In this document: positions 1 through 9,981 of the stretch, piece after piece | How positions within the stretch are numbered: position 1 is the stretch's first letter | Layout of the letters: every line of letters begins with the position of its first letter | Assembly (NCBI GenBank): GCA_027596035.1 | Contig: JADGJA010000398.1 | Coordinates: 1-19,877, forward strand | Origin: Thoreauomyces humboldtii | Lineage: Eukaryota; Chytridiomycota; Chytridiomycetes; Spizellomycetales; Powellomycetaceae | Length of the DNA stretch: 19,877 bases | Direction: 5' to 3' | Notes under the pieces: generated by a model | Database searches by the model: none | What the model saw: only the letters and a program-made list of their open reading frames with translations | Told to the model about the DNA's origin: nothing | Made by a program: the position numbers and the translations under genes

Positions 1-440
1 GAGGAGGGAGGAGGGAGGTCAAGTTCGGGGAGCGATATACCATCTACTCACCCCTCGACGGCCAAACTTGCATGGATCATGATCGGTCCAAGGGAGAGGG
101 TGTCGGAGTACAGGAATACACGGGTATCAAGCTTCGTGTTCTCCTGGAGGACTTGGGGACGCGGAGGTACTTGTCAACTACTGTTTTTCGCAAAACTCTC
201 AAGCGATATGGTCGTTCCATTGACTTCCTCTTTTCCTTTCCACTTATCAGGCTATCGACAACCTCTGCAACAGCAGCAGCACCACCACCACCACCAGCAG
301 CAACAGTACCAGCAGCAGCAACAGCAGCAAGAAGAGAACGACATCATCGACCTGACCGAAGATGACGAGGAGAACGAGAACCTTTACCACGTCAAGGAAG
401 AATTCATGGATCTCATCATTCGTTTTAAAAAAAAAATTAA
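1..440 (+). CDS. 3' portion of an unrecognised gene with Q/H-rich tract and SUMO-interaction-like motif (partial)
   Basis: The gene runs in from beyond the window start. Two stretches look coding by codon choice (C-ending codons such as aac, gac, atc, acc). The first is bases 3-166, read in the frame starting at base 3, including a motif [16 protein letters not shown]. The second is bases 251-426, read in the frame starting at base 1. It begins with a glutamine/histidine-rich stretch (about 259-330) and continues into [12 protein letters not shown], a hydrophobic core (343-357) followed by acidic residues, as in SUMO-interaction motifs. Between them lies an intron-like segment (gtac at 167, tatcag ending at 250), but joining there leaves the two frames out of phase. 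The stop is unclear: the second frame continues past a run of ten A (427-436) and stays open into the antisense of COA3. I do not recognise the family. A frameshift, an indel in the A run or an unseen micro-exon could explain the mismatch. Confidence 0.45.
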
Positions 441-501
441 ATACAGATTGCGGAGAAAAAAGAGCAGGCACGGTAGCGGAACTGCACCGGAGAGAAGCAA
501 A

Positions 502-986
502 TCACTGATGCACTGGTTTGCTTGCGTCAGGAGTCGATGGTGGCCGAGGGATTGTGGCTGGGAGTGTGTCAAAGTCGTCATGTCCTGTCTTGTACATGGA
601 GTATGCGTCTGTCCGCGGCAAAGGTGGTCGTCAGTTGCGGAAGTTGGGAAACGGGACGAAGTCCAGAACGAACTTACAGACGCCAAACACAAAGCCCAAA
701 AGTCCTCCACCAACAAGGATGTTGCGGGTCCTGTAGGGCCGCATAATGTCGAGCTTTGCAGCCATGAGCTGATCTGGGGTCATGCTGCGTTGCACGGCGT
801 TGAGCTGACGGTACGCTTCCTGTACAGGCATCTGTACGGACGAGTACGTGCAGGAGGTGAGCAAAGGGGAAACCAAACAACATAACACCGGATTTACGTA
901 TAATCAGCAACACGTACGCCGTGGAAATCAAGCGGATGGGACTGTCCTGGCCGTGGTGTCGGCGGTGCGGGTGGCATGGTAACCAT
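502..986 (-). CDS. COA3: Cytochrome c oxidase assembly factor 3 (COA3 family), three exons
   Basis: Exons read on the minus strand are 986-918, 831-678 and 608-502, separated by introns of 86 bases (donor gtacgtg) and 69 bases (donor gtaagt, acceptor cggacag). The product is 109 residues. It has a short proline-rich N-terminus, an MTPDQLMAAK segment, PYRTRN at about 55-60, and one membrane segment at about 60-80 ending in GVYAYSMY, followed by a DDF motif. This layout is the signature of COA3/COX25, a small inner-membrane protein that binds newly made Cox1 and couples its translation to cytochrome oxidase assembly. The second splice restores the family's GVYAYS across the junction, which is strong support; read without splicing, the frame ends in unrelated sequence. 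The second exon could instead begin 12 bases later at an alternative CAG. The start at 986 is the first ATG of the conserved part, although the frame is open upstream to 1358. It is divergent from TRAPPC12. Confidence 0.9.
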
Positions 987-1432
987 GGTTGGGAAAGGTT
1001 GCGGGGGATAGGAGTACGGATGGAGGAGAAGGCTTGACGTGGGTAAGCACTGAGAAGCTGGCAAGTCCAGAAAAGAATGCCTGATCGCTGTTGCTGGTAA
1101 ATCGTAAGGTTGCGTAAGGCTGAGAGTAGAAGCGATCTGCGTTTGCCGAAGGGAAATGCAATGCGTGGAGGAATGGGTGATGGAATGGGCTTTCTCGGAA
1201 AAAGAGCGAAAGGTTGCGGCTCGGCAACGCGCGCTCCATCTTATATAGCGCTCCTTGGAGTGACTCGAGTCTTCGACATTGGCCAACGCTCCCGTGAAGA
1301 TCCCATCACGGCACCGCACCGCTAACTCATTCTCCAACTCTCGTCGCTCAATCACCATCCCGGGAACGTGTTCGGATTAGATCAATCGGCACCAGTGACC
1401 GAGGTATTCAACGTCCCGCGGTGACACCAGCA
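987..1432. promoter_or_regulatory. Divergent promoter region between COA3 and TRAPPC12
   Basis: These 446 bases separate two start codons pointing away from each other. On the minus strand there is a CCAAT box (1282-1278) and, 30 bases further, a TATATAAG box (1247-1240). Both are placed to drive COA3 with a 5' UTR of about 220 bases. The TRAPPC12 side shows no TATA box. The assignment is inferred from position and motif only. Confidence 0.5.
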
Positions 1433-3436
1433 ATGGCCTCGACAACCGACGCGTTCGGCGATGCGGCCGCACCTACGACCAATGAAGCGGAGGAGGGGCA
1501 CTCTTCTCAGCTACATCAACAAGAGTCAGAGCTACTGGTCAACGAGCATCACCAGCTTGCTCCATCGGAACTTCTCTTACTTGACGACAGTAACGCTTCA
1601 CAACTGGACGCCCAGGCCTTCCCAGCCTCGTCTGTAGCTTCAGACTCAAATGAATCCTTGCCCGAGAACGTTGCATTGGGAAACGATGTCCAGCCAGACC
1701 TCTCACTCCTCGCTGCAACAGATCCAATGGCCACCCTAGCCACCGTCTCTAGCTCACCACCGCTGAACCCGGCAACCAGTACGATACCTCGGGCGGCATC
1801 GATGGAGTTCGATGATGTCTCGGCTGCAGGCGTGACAGAGAATCCGCTGGGCTTCGGAAACTTCTCGCATACCGGGTCTCTCATCGACATTCAGCCTCTT
1901 GGCGGAGCGGAGCAACCGCATCGCACTGAGCTGCCACGGACGCCGGCAGCCGTGGCTGACGGTCCCATACCGTTCTTCGCCCCGCCTTCCGGAAACGACG
2001 CTGGCGTCGACTTCTTCGCAGGGTTGGCATCTCAGAAATATGTGGCCGAACCGTCTACGCACACCGCACCTTCGCCTGTTTCAGCCACTTCCGCAACTGC
2101 TATTTCGCCTTCCGCTGGGTCGATAATCTCATTGGAGACGGCTACCATGTCGGGACAGCGTCGGCCATCGGCTGCATCATTCACCACATCCAAGTCCGCT
2201 CGAGTAACTCCGCCTCCACCTCCAAAGCCGCAACGCTTTGGGTCCATATCAACCATGAACGCTAACGCTGCGTTATACGCATCCAATGCACCCGGCCTCG
2301 ATCCTCGCTTCCACGATCTGCCGACCCGCCGCTGGATCGACCCTTTGGTGTTTTACGACGTTCCACCTCGCGATCCCGTCGGCGAAATATTTCCAAAAGC
2401 ATTCCCTGCTTCCGCCAACGTCACCCGACCGCAACGTCGGATCCTCAGACTCGAGGACGTACAAAACGATCCAGACCCTCTCCTCGCTCTCATCGTAGCT
2501 CAGAGTTGGCGGAGCGTGGCCAACCACGCTAGAACCCTGCTCGTCTCGACTCATCCGGCCGACGTACATGCCGTCATGCGACTCTGGCTGGTTAGACTGT
2601 TAGCGTTGTCCAAACTGAAACTGTACGAGTTTGCGGGCGCGGAGCTGAACAAAGCCGCTCCGGATCTGGATCATCCGCAACTGGCATATGAAGCCCATCC
2701 TGACGTGTTTCCGGGACTAGAGGGAAGCATGGTCAGCTTCGAGATCAGACTCTTTGCCGCCAGACTCTCCGCCTTTCGAGGGAAACCCATGCAGGCCATC
2801 GAAAGACTCTATGCGCTTCTCCATCGAACGACTAAAGACAAGACAGTCGAACCCGCGAGACGGACACAAAGGTGGTCTCAACTTCAACTTCACATCGCTA
2901 CCATACTTCTTGTCGATCTGAAAGACCATCGCGGCGCGACTGCCATCCTCCGATCCCTGGCCAACCACAACCCCACTGACCCGCACTTGGCCGCCGCGCT
3001 CGCGAGAACGTACCTGCAACTCGGAAACCTACCTCAAGCTCGAGCCGTCCTGTCATCCCACGACAACCATCCATCAACCCATCTTGCCCATCTCGCCTTT
3101 CTCAACATCGCAGACGGACAGTTCGAGAGCGCGCTTCCGTCATTGACGACCCTCCTTGCGGCGCACACACTGAACGACGCGACGGCGACCACCAACGTCA
3201 ACAATCTCGCTCTCGCTCATCTGTACACCGGTAACGTCACCCAGGCTGTCAGCTTCTTGGATAGCGTCGTCGTTGATCATCCGGCAAGAGCCACCGCGTG
3301 CGAGGATCTCCTCTTCAATCTGTGCAGTCTGTACGATCTGTGCGATTGTAGCGTCGAGAGGAAGAGGAGACTGGTTGCGGGCGTGGTGGCGGTTCATGCG
3401 GGGGATGGGTTCGATACCGCTTGCTTGAAATTCTGA
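1433..3436 (+). CDS. TRAPPC12: Trafficking protein particle complex subunit 12 (TRAPPC12) homologue
   Basis: A single exon encodes 667 residues. The first ~280 residues are low-complexity and Ser/Ala/Pro-rich with a proline run (TPPPPPKP), probably disordered. The C-terminal half matches TRAPPC12: a WIDPLVFYDVPPRDP segment, then helical TPR-like repeats including YEAHPDVFPGLEGSMVSF, which corresponds to the family's YEYYPHVYPGRRGSMVPF. It ends in LLFNLCSLYDL and GDGFDTACLKF, the family's characteristic C-terminus. TRAPPC12 belongs to the TRAPP III tethering complex, acting in ER-to-Golgi transport and autophagy. The start is the ATG at 1433 (context gcaATGG). A GTG twelve bases earlier also opens the frame but is not a plausible nuclear start. 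It converges with PEX13, with 213 bases between the stops. The length is close to that of animal homologues, with a longer disordered N-terminus. Confidence 0.93.
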   Translation: MASTTDAFGDAAAPTTNEAEEGHSSQLHQQESELLVNEHHQLAPSELLLLDDSNASQLDAQAFPASSVASDSNESLPENVALGNDVQPDLSLLAATDPMATLATVSSSPPLNPATSTIPRAASMEFDDVSAAGVTENPLGFGNFSHTGSLIDIQPLGGAEQPHRTELPRTPAAVADGPIPFFAPPSGNDAGVDFFAGLASQKYVAEPSTHTAPSPVSATSATAISPSAGSIISLETATMSGQRRPSAASFTTSKSARVTPPPPPKPQRFGSISTMNANAALYASNAPGLDPRFHDLPTRRWIDPLVFYDVPPRDPVGEIFPKAFPASANVTRPQRRILRLEDVQNDPDPLLALIVAQSWRSVANHARTLLVSTHPADVHAVMRLWLVRLLALSKLKLYEFAGAELNKAAPDLDHPQLAYEAHPDVFPGLEGSMVSFEIRLFAARLSAFRGKPMQAIERLYALLHRTTKDKTVEPARRTQRWSQLQLHIATILLVDLKDHRGATAILRSLANHNPTDPHLAAALARTYLQLGNLPQARAVLSSHDNHPSTHLAHLAFLNIADGQFESALPSLTTLLAAHTLNDATATTNVNNLALAHLYTGNVTQAVSFLDSVVVDHPARATACEDLLFNLCSLYDLCDCSVERKRRLVAGVVAVHAGDGFDTACLKF

Positions 3437-3649
3437 GCTTGAGCTTATTGGCCTTTCCTCTTTTCTTGAGGCAATAAGAACATCGAGTGACGGTATTGAT
3501 AGGAAACCCTATAATGCGCTCTTTCTTTTTCTTTATGTTTGGCAAAGATGAATCATGTGCGTGAGAGTGTGGAGTCGGGATGGCTACATGGCGCAAATGG
3601 GGAAGTGCGAGAAACTCCGTATGAGAGTGTGATATCGAGAGAAAGCCAA

Positions 3650-5150
3650 TCAATACAGGCCCGGCCCAAAGTCATTTCCAAAATCGGGACCCACGGGATC
3701 CATCATGGTCATCTGCTGAGGACCCTGTCCGAACCCTCCACCAAAATCAGTGGGACCGTCCATTCCCATCATAGGCACGACCGTCGCGGGTCCCATGCCA
3801 GCCATGACCGGCACGGTCGATGGTAGAGGTGGTGGAGCTGGTGAGACACCGTCCACACCCTTCTTCCTGATGATCTCAACGTAGTTGGCAGGGAAAGCGC
3901 CCACTCGTCCGTCTTGAAGTCTCCCTCTCCACCAAACGCCGACGTTTCCGGTTGTCGGATCGATCTTGCTCAGTATCGCCACGACATCGCCCTTGTTGAA
4001 CATCAGTTCCAAGGGCGACTCTCCCTTGAAGTCATGCAGAGCACGACAGAACTCCAGGTTTTGGATCTGCGAGGGTTGCAGTGGGGTTCCGTCGGGACCC
4101 GTCATCATCATGTTCGGGTTTGCACCGCCGGCAACAGCAGCCGCTTGAGCGGCGGCGATGCGTTGCTTTTGGAGTCTTTGGTACAGCTTCGAGATGAGCC
4201 ACGGTATGCCGACGGTAAAAAAGAGGAAGACCCACAAGGGTTTCTTGCTCTGCTTCTTCTTTCCCTCGAACGCCTGAAACTCGTCGGCGGTGAGACTGCC
4301 CGTGTCGACCGGAACAGGCCTTCCCGCTATCCTGCAGGCCAGGCGGCGGGCAGCGCCGTAGAGGGAGACTAGTGAGAAGATTTGACCGAAGTACTGTCTA
4401 AGGTTTCCGAACTGTTCGGCGACACCGACCATGGCTTGAAAGGACGAGTGGGTTGCCATGAAGGTGCTTTCCAGCATCTGCGAGAACCCGGCAAAAGCCT
4501 GTACAATGGCGTCGAGGGTTCCGAAGGTCGCTTGAGTCGACTGTTCCATCTGGGCGGAGAGTGGCATCTCGCCGTTGGGTCCCATACCCATCCCCATTCC
4601 GCCTCCTCCGAAGCGATTGTAGCCTCCTCCAACCATCCCACCGCCTCCATAGCGAGAGTAAGGTGAGTTGTAACCTCCGCCATATGAGGACCCGTAGCTG
4701 GAGCCGTATCCGCCGCCGTAAGCGCTCTGTTGACCGTAGCGGGAGTACGGAGAACCGTACGAGGACTGTCCGTATGCGGATTGACCATAGCCTCCGTACG
4801 AGCTCGCTCCATATCCTGTTGCGCCATATCCCGCCTGCGCGCCCGCACTCATCCCGTAACCTGCATCCAAACATGGGAATGTAAGTAAAAAACTAAACAG
4901 GCTCGGAGCAATCGGGATTGTTCCTACTCCTACCGGAAGCGGTCAAAGCAGCAGGACTGTTCATAGTGGACGCTATTGGCCTTGCGGGAACACTGGGAGC
5001 TGTGGCGGGAGTGGAAGATGCTGCTGAAACAGGAGTGGAGGTGGACGACGAAGTTGCTGGGAGAGGAGGAGCTACGGAAGAGCCGGTTGCTGCACCACTG
5101 CCACCTCCGGCTGCGCCGGCCCGTTCCCAGGGCTTTGGAGGCGAAGGCAT
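3650..5150 (-). CDS. PEX13: Peroxisomal membrane protein PEX13, two exons
   Basis: Exons are 5150-4934 and 4860-3650, with a 73-base intron (donor gtagga, acceptor atgcag); the spliced product is 475 residues. It starts MPSPPKPWERAG, the PPKPWE start typical of PEX13. Residues ~73-160 are a tyrosine/glycine-rich stretch with about thirteen YG dipeptides and repeated SYG/AYG/RYG units. Residues ~175-250 are the conserved helical PEX13 domain (FGTLDAIVQAFAGFSQMLEST). A hydrophobic segment at ~280-299 follows (PLWVFLFFTVGIPWLISKLY). An SH3 domain occupies ~342-405, with ALHDF, GDVVAIL, WWRGR and FPANYVEII. PEX13 is part of the docking/translocation machinery for PEX5 and PEX14 in peroxisomal matrix import. 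The Y/G-rich part of PEX13 proteins is known to form a selective condensed phase. The TTG that opens the second exon's frame is not a start; splicing joins it to the ATG at 5150. Confidence 0.95.
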
Positions 5151-5541
5151 AGATGGTTGTTCGTAAGCTCTTCTATGGCAGTGGAGAGAGGGATTGAGTC
5201 GTCGGAGCGACGGAAATGCCGAGTTGTAAAAGGCCGAGTTGAGGTAACAAGTAAGACACCCAAGAAGAACGAAGCTACTATGTGGTAAGAAGCTACAGTC
5301 GTTCCAACGAATTCGAAGTAGGAACCGTTCGAAAGCTAATGCGCTATGGTGATGAGTAGTGCGCCTCCTTGTTTACTTTTGGGAACGGAATGGACCACCG
5401 GCTGACCACTGGTAAAGTCCTGCCATGACGCCGGAGCACAGCGACGGAGACTTTCTTCCCTCGGCGCACGGCGAAGGCATTTGCATTTGCCAACCCCAAC
5501 CAAGTCCAACGCAGCTCAATTCAACGCAGACTTTTCGAAAA
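5151..5541. promoter_or_regulatory. Divergent promoter region between PEX13 and RRP41
   Basis: These 391 bases lie between two opposed start codons. I see no TATA box. Next to the RRP41 start there is a C/A-rich stretch (about 5488-5530, ccaaccccaacc and following), common in fungal core promoters. The assignment rests on position. Confidence 0.4.
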
Positions 5542-6606
5542 ATGTCACGGAACGAGATCATATCTCCTGAAGGTAGGTACACTTCGCTTCCCGCCACGCG
5601 CGGGTGCAAGTCTTGTCCATACGCGGTCAGCGATCTCTCGGTGTGAGAAACTCATCCCTACCCTTTGACCAATCCTAGGCCTTCGAGTTGACGGTCGGCG
5701 ACCACTCGAACTCCGACGAGTACTCACCCGAACAGGCGTGCTCTCGCAGGCAGACGGATCCTCTTACGTTGAGCAGGGAAACACCAAAGTCTTAGCTGCA
5801 GTCTATGGCCCACGCGAGGTGAGCGGTTCTTCTTCATGTTCCACTACCTCTTCCGGTTTATCGACGCATCGTAGTAACCAGCCTATTTCCGACATCTCAA
5901 TCAGCCCCTTCGAAAGGGTGCGGTGCTCCACGACCGAGCCAATATCAACGTGGAGTACAGCGTGGCATCCTTCAGCTCCGGGGAACGGAAGCAGAAGCTT
6001 CGTCAGGACCGTCGACTCATGGAGATCAGCACCACCATCAAGCAGGCTTTCGAAACCGTCATCACTACCACGTCGTTCCCGAGGTCCGAGATCGACATTT
6101 ACCTTCAGATCCTTCAAACGGACGGGGGAGCTGTGCATACCGCCATCAACGCAGCCACGTTAGCCCTGATCGACGCCGGGATACCCATGACAGACTATCT
6201 GTGCGCTTGTTCGGCCGGTCACGTCAACAACCAACCCATTTTAGGTGAGAATTCAGAGCTTTCGTGCTCCCGACCCGCAGAAACACACATTTAACCCTCT
6301 TCGCAGATCTCAACTACCTCGAGGAATCAGCAGACGTGCCTACCCTGACCGTCGCCATCATGCCTAACAGCGGAAAGATCACCATGCTCGGGGTATAAAT
6401 CTTTTTTGAGCAGTTGTCTTCCTGCATCATCCTTCAAGGTGCTCATGCGTGTTTCCCTCATTTTCTAGCTCGAAGCGCGTCTTCACGTTGACAAGCTCGA
6501 AGAGGTCATCACACTCGCATCGGACGGATGTTTACAGATGAAGGAAACGATGGACGACGCCATTCGAACATCCACAAGGAACCTCGCTAGGACCGTCCTT
6601 GATTGA
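5542..6606 (+). CDS. RRP41: Exosome core subunit RRP41/Ski6 (RNase PH-like), five exons
   Basis: Exons are 5542-5572, 5679-5818, 5905-6244, 6307-6392 and 6469-6606; introns are 106, 86, 62 and 76 bases, all GT-AG and in phase. The product is 244 residues, the usual length for RRP41. It begins [19 protein letters not shown], then [23 protein letters not shown], followed after the second intron by [20 protein letters not shown]. It continues through [11 protein letters not shown] and [20 protein letters not shown] to a helical C-terminus ending [10 protein letters not shown]. These are the landmark segments of the eukaryotic RNase PH ring subunit Rrp41. In eukaryotes the ring is catalytically inactive and threads RNA to Rrp44 and Rrp6 for 3'-to-5' processing and decay. 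Each junction restores a conserved motif, so the model is firm. It is divergent from PEX13 and convergent with the transporter downstream. Confidence 0.95.
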
Positions 6607-7268
6607 CAAGTTCGGGTAGGATAGGGCACCAACTGAATTGCCGCTTTTACCCATCTACAAATGGGGGTGAAGGCTGAAAGGAGGCTCGGCATGGCGTGCC
6701 AAGGATCCCGCGCCTGTGGCTGGGAGATGAGATCACGATAGGCGCTCACGGTCTCGGACATGTTTTGTGCATGTGATTGTTGCGCTCCCGTTGCCTCTGG
6801 ATCTCACGGGACGACACAACGCTTCCCGCGGGCACAAAACACGGTGCTGATCGCCGCATCAACGTGCACACCTCTGTCACGGATTCGACGAGAACGGACG
6901 GATGAACGGACGGACGATAGCAAAAAGGGATCATGGGGCCAGCGGGGTGACATCGCTTGGCGGCGCGGGGTCTTGAAGGAAATGCTCATTTCCTCCTTCT
7001 TATATATACTTTTGGAGTTCTCAACTTTATTTGATCGTTTCTCACATGGAATGGACGGTAGAGAGGAAGGGCTCAGGGCCTATCTGGTGTCAGGGTGAGG
7101 ATGGGAAGTCCGAGTGTATGAGGTAAAGAGGGAAGGCTTCTCTACATGGTTGCGGGCTGAGTATCAATTCCGCCGTTCCCGCGATATGCAACGATTCACA
7201 CCGAGACCTGGCAGCTTTCACGCCAAGCAATTCTTGTTCTAGCCTTGTGGTACCGATCAGTCCATAAG
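6607..7268. other. Intergenic region between convergent RRP41 and SLC35F6-like genes
   Basis: These 662 bases lie between two stop codons. A tatatata-containing stretch near 7000-7010 is the only notable motif. Reading frames here are short and show no protein-like composition, and I find no gene. Confidence 0.6.
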
Positions 7269-8590
7269 CTACGGCATTTCCTCGTCCTCGTCGAGCACTT
7301 CCTCGATCGAAGGGCGTTGACAAAAGGCAAAAGGAGGCGGAGGCACGACATCGTTGAACAAGAAGGTTCTGAACAAATCAAAAGAAGTGATTAGCGACAA
7401 GCATTCGAAAAAAAGTCATCCGAGCGCGAAGAGATGCAAGTGCGCTCACGAACATACCCATAGATAAGGACAACGAACCCAAGAACCTGCAACCACCTGA
7501 AACTCTCCCAGCCAAGGCTCAACGAGATGATCCAGATGAAGATGGTCCTGCAGGTATCGATGGTGCTCCTGCTGGTAGCGCTGATGCTCCTCGTGACACT
7601 CAGACCGAACCAGTTGAAAAATGCGATGCTGAAGATGATGCCGAGCCCGGCGTTACGGACCTGGGGGAACGAGACGACGAGCTGGTCGAACCCGACGGGA
7701 AGGTCGAAGAAATTTCCAGTGTCTCGACCGAAGGCAAAGTACAGGACGGGCATGAGGAGAGAAGTGGTTACGAGGCCAAAGAAACCTTCGAGACCGACAG
7801 CTTTGAGGGCAGGAAGATGATAGTGACCCATGATCTTTTCCTCGATGACGAACTGGGAGGCCGTCATGGTTTGAGCTAGGACCACGAGGACCACGCCGAG
7901 GAGGGACGAATCGGATTTCGCAGCGGTGGTGACCGTTAAAGTTCCGTCGGCACCGACAAGGTCGTCTGGAGACGATGAAGGGGATACCACTGACGAGAGA
8001 CCCACGATGGCGACACCAATGAAGACGGTCACGAGTGCGAACCACCTGTAAGCCGGATGTCTCCTCCCGAGGAATACGACCGAGAGCGTTCCCGTGAACA
8101 GTACGACGCTTCCCCTCAGCATCTGGTAGATGCTGGCCGAGACGTGGATGAGACCGATGTTCATGAGGGTCGTCGCCGTCATGTCGCACAGGGTGGGCAA
8201 CCACAGCCACAGGTTCCTCTTTCCCGTCATCGGTTGAGGAACGTGCCGAGCGTAGGTCGGGCTCAACAATGGACTTCCCTCGTCCATTGCGTCGTCCGCG
8301 TCCGCCACTCCCGAGTCATCGGGATGAACGACCGCCACACCACCGCCCGTTTGAGCGTCACGACGCTTCTCAATGGTGACAGCGATGTAGTAGACGAGGA
8401 GACAGAGGGCTTCTCCCACGAACATGTTGACAGTCTGCCACAGGGGTTGCTCAAAGTATTCGCGATGCTTTGGATTGGGGTCCGAGCAGTTTGCGATGCA
8501 TGTGATGTCTTGGAGTTTGTTCAAAATCGTATTGATGGTGCCAGTGAAAAGCATGCCCACCACCAAGGCGAGAACAATGACGGCTCGCAT
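7269..8590 (-). CDS. SLC35F6-like drug/metabolite-superfamily transporter, two exons
   Basis: Exons are 8590-7458 and 7368-7269, with an 89-base intron (donor gtatgt, acceptor tgttcag); the product is 410 residues. It is a multi-pass membrane protein of about ten hydrophobic segments in two EamA-like halves. Diagnostic segments are LCDMTATTLMNIGL (~134-147), SIYQMLRGSVVLFTG (~153-167), VFLGRR (~172-177), AQTMTASQFVIEEK (~239-252), AVGLEGFFG (~264-272), SIAFFNWFGLSVT (~321-333) and LSLGWESF (~357-364). These match SLC35F6 (formerly C2orf18/TANGO9) block for block. The animal protein is reported in lysosome and mitochondria; its substrate is uncertain. The loop at ~75-128 is acidic and carries EGSPLL (~104-109), an acidic dileucine-type vacuolar/lysosomal sorting signal. 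The splice joins YG to TFLFN and gives a short proline-rich, acidic tail. Without the splice the frame runs into unrelated sequence. An in-frame stop shortly upstream supports the ATG at 8590. Confidence 0.92.
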
Positions 8591-9919
8591 GACTAGGTTC
8601 TGTTACTGATGGAGACAGGATGAACTTGGGAGCCCGAGATATGGCAGAAGATGAGAACACGAAGGAAGGCCCTGAAAATGGAAAAAAGTCTTTCTCGGTG
8701 AGGGACGAACGGTGGAAATGTCGCGGCTCAACGTCACAGCACATCAGACGAATGAGCTGATGAAGGTGCTTCTGAATGTCTACCTGCTTCTCTCTATCTT
8801 CTTGCTGCGCTCAAAGTCCTATGCGGAAGTGGTCGTGTTGATGTTCGGGGTAATGGAAAAGGGGTGGCGTGGGGATGGGCAATATTCGTACCGGTGTGCC
8901 AAACCTGACTTTTCCTGGCACTCTGTTTTTAACCTCCCAGTGGCCAGGCTCCCACTGCCCAGTCCCGTGCTACAATTGTAGCTGTTCACGACCGTGGCGT
9001 AAGGTTCCCGCCCTGCGTCTTAAAGGCAAAAAACGATGTTCTTGCGATTGCCAGTGGCTCCAGGAAATGTAAGCTGCTTGCTACGCGATCATGATCCTGC
9101 TGAGTGCAGGCTGCTACGGCGGTCAAGAGCTTTTAAGTTATGCCATCGAGCATCAGGGCTCCAGTAGCGTCATCTTCTCCCGTTTCTCTTCTGCCATCTC
9201 AGCTTGATAATCCCAGAGTTAGGGGTTCCTTGTATAGTGGCATCAGGCCATGATTGGACAGCCCGGGTTAGAGCCCATGTTTTCATGCCATTGCGGTCTA
9301 GCGTCATGGATCTGCCAGGGTAAGGCTTCGCCATGGATCCATCAATTCAAGAGTTTGGCTTCGCCATGTGCTTGAACGAAATTCCTCTGGAAAACCCGAA
9401 CATGCCGCTAGGTGTCGAGATATTCACTGGGTCGGATCGCAAAAGCCAACAAGCTATGCTTGTTGAAGCCCTGAGATGACTAGAGCGTTACGAATCGTGC
9501 CGACTGGGTCCTCAATCAGGCTGAACCGTAATGGCACGTGGCGAATCGGTGTTGAAGTCATGTCAACATCTACACTTAAAGTCAAAGTCTGTCGAAACAC
9601 AACCACCGCACTGTTCTGTAAGAGGACGATGGGGGAATGACTATGGGATGCAAAGAGTGAGCAGTGAGAAGGTGAGCCGGCATCCCCGACGAGAAGACGA
9701 CTATTACATTAGGTGCATAACTTATGATTTCATTTTAACTTTCGATGAGACGGAAGTTTGAGATATTGTGGCTCGCGAAGAACAAAACTCTGGATGTTTG
9801 TAAGCGTGGAAAGAGCTTGGGGCCGATGATCTCCCAGGAGTGTATATGTGGACGTGCGAAGAACTTGGAGAGCTTGAAGATGTTGTGTTTGTGTTCTAGT
9901 AGAAGCGGAAGGAGAAGAC

Positions 9920-9981
9920 GTCCCGTCGAGTAACGTCCCGTGAGTACTGTCCCGTGAGTCCCGCGAGTAATGTCCCGTCGA
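9920..9981. repeat. Short imperfect tandem repeat with GTCCCGT core
   Basis: Four GTCCCGT cores occur within 62 bases, followed by variants of CGAGTA or GAGTA, spaced about 14-23 bases apart. The array is non-coding as far as can be seen. Confidence 0.6.

Noticed and set aside
79..885. A 268-codon plus-strand frame covering the window-start gene and beyond
   Set aside because: From about 440 onward it is antisense to COA3, whose spliced product is clearly conserved. Only its Q-rich, SIM-like part was kept.
1421..1432. GTG start extending TRAPPC12 by four residues
   Set aside because: Nuclear eukaryotic genes start at ATG; the ATG at 1433 has good context and is the natural start.
4369..4874. 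Arginine-rich minus-strand frames overlapping PEX13
   Set aside because: They are other-frame shadows of the Y/G-rich coding sequence and have no family signal.
4861..4933. PEX13 starting at the TTG at 4870 as a 406-residue protein
   Set aside because: A GT-AG intron joins this frame to an upstream exon beginning MPSPPKPWER, the normal PEX13 N-terminus.
9226..9290. tRNA-like stretch (ttgtatagtgg resembling an A box, gggttagagccc resembling a B box)
   Set aside because: No acceptor stem, no proper T stem and no anticodon arm can be folded; the B box differs at several key positions.
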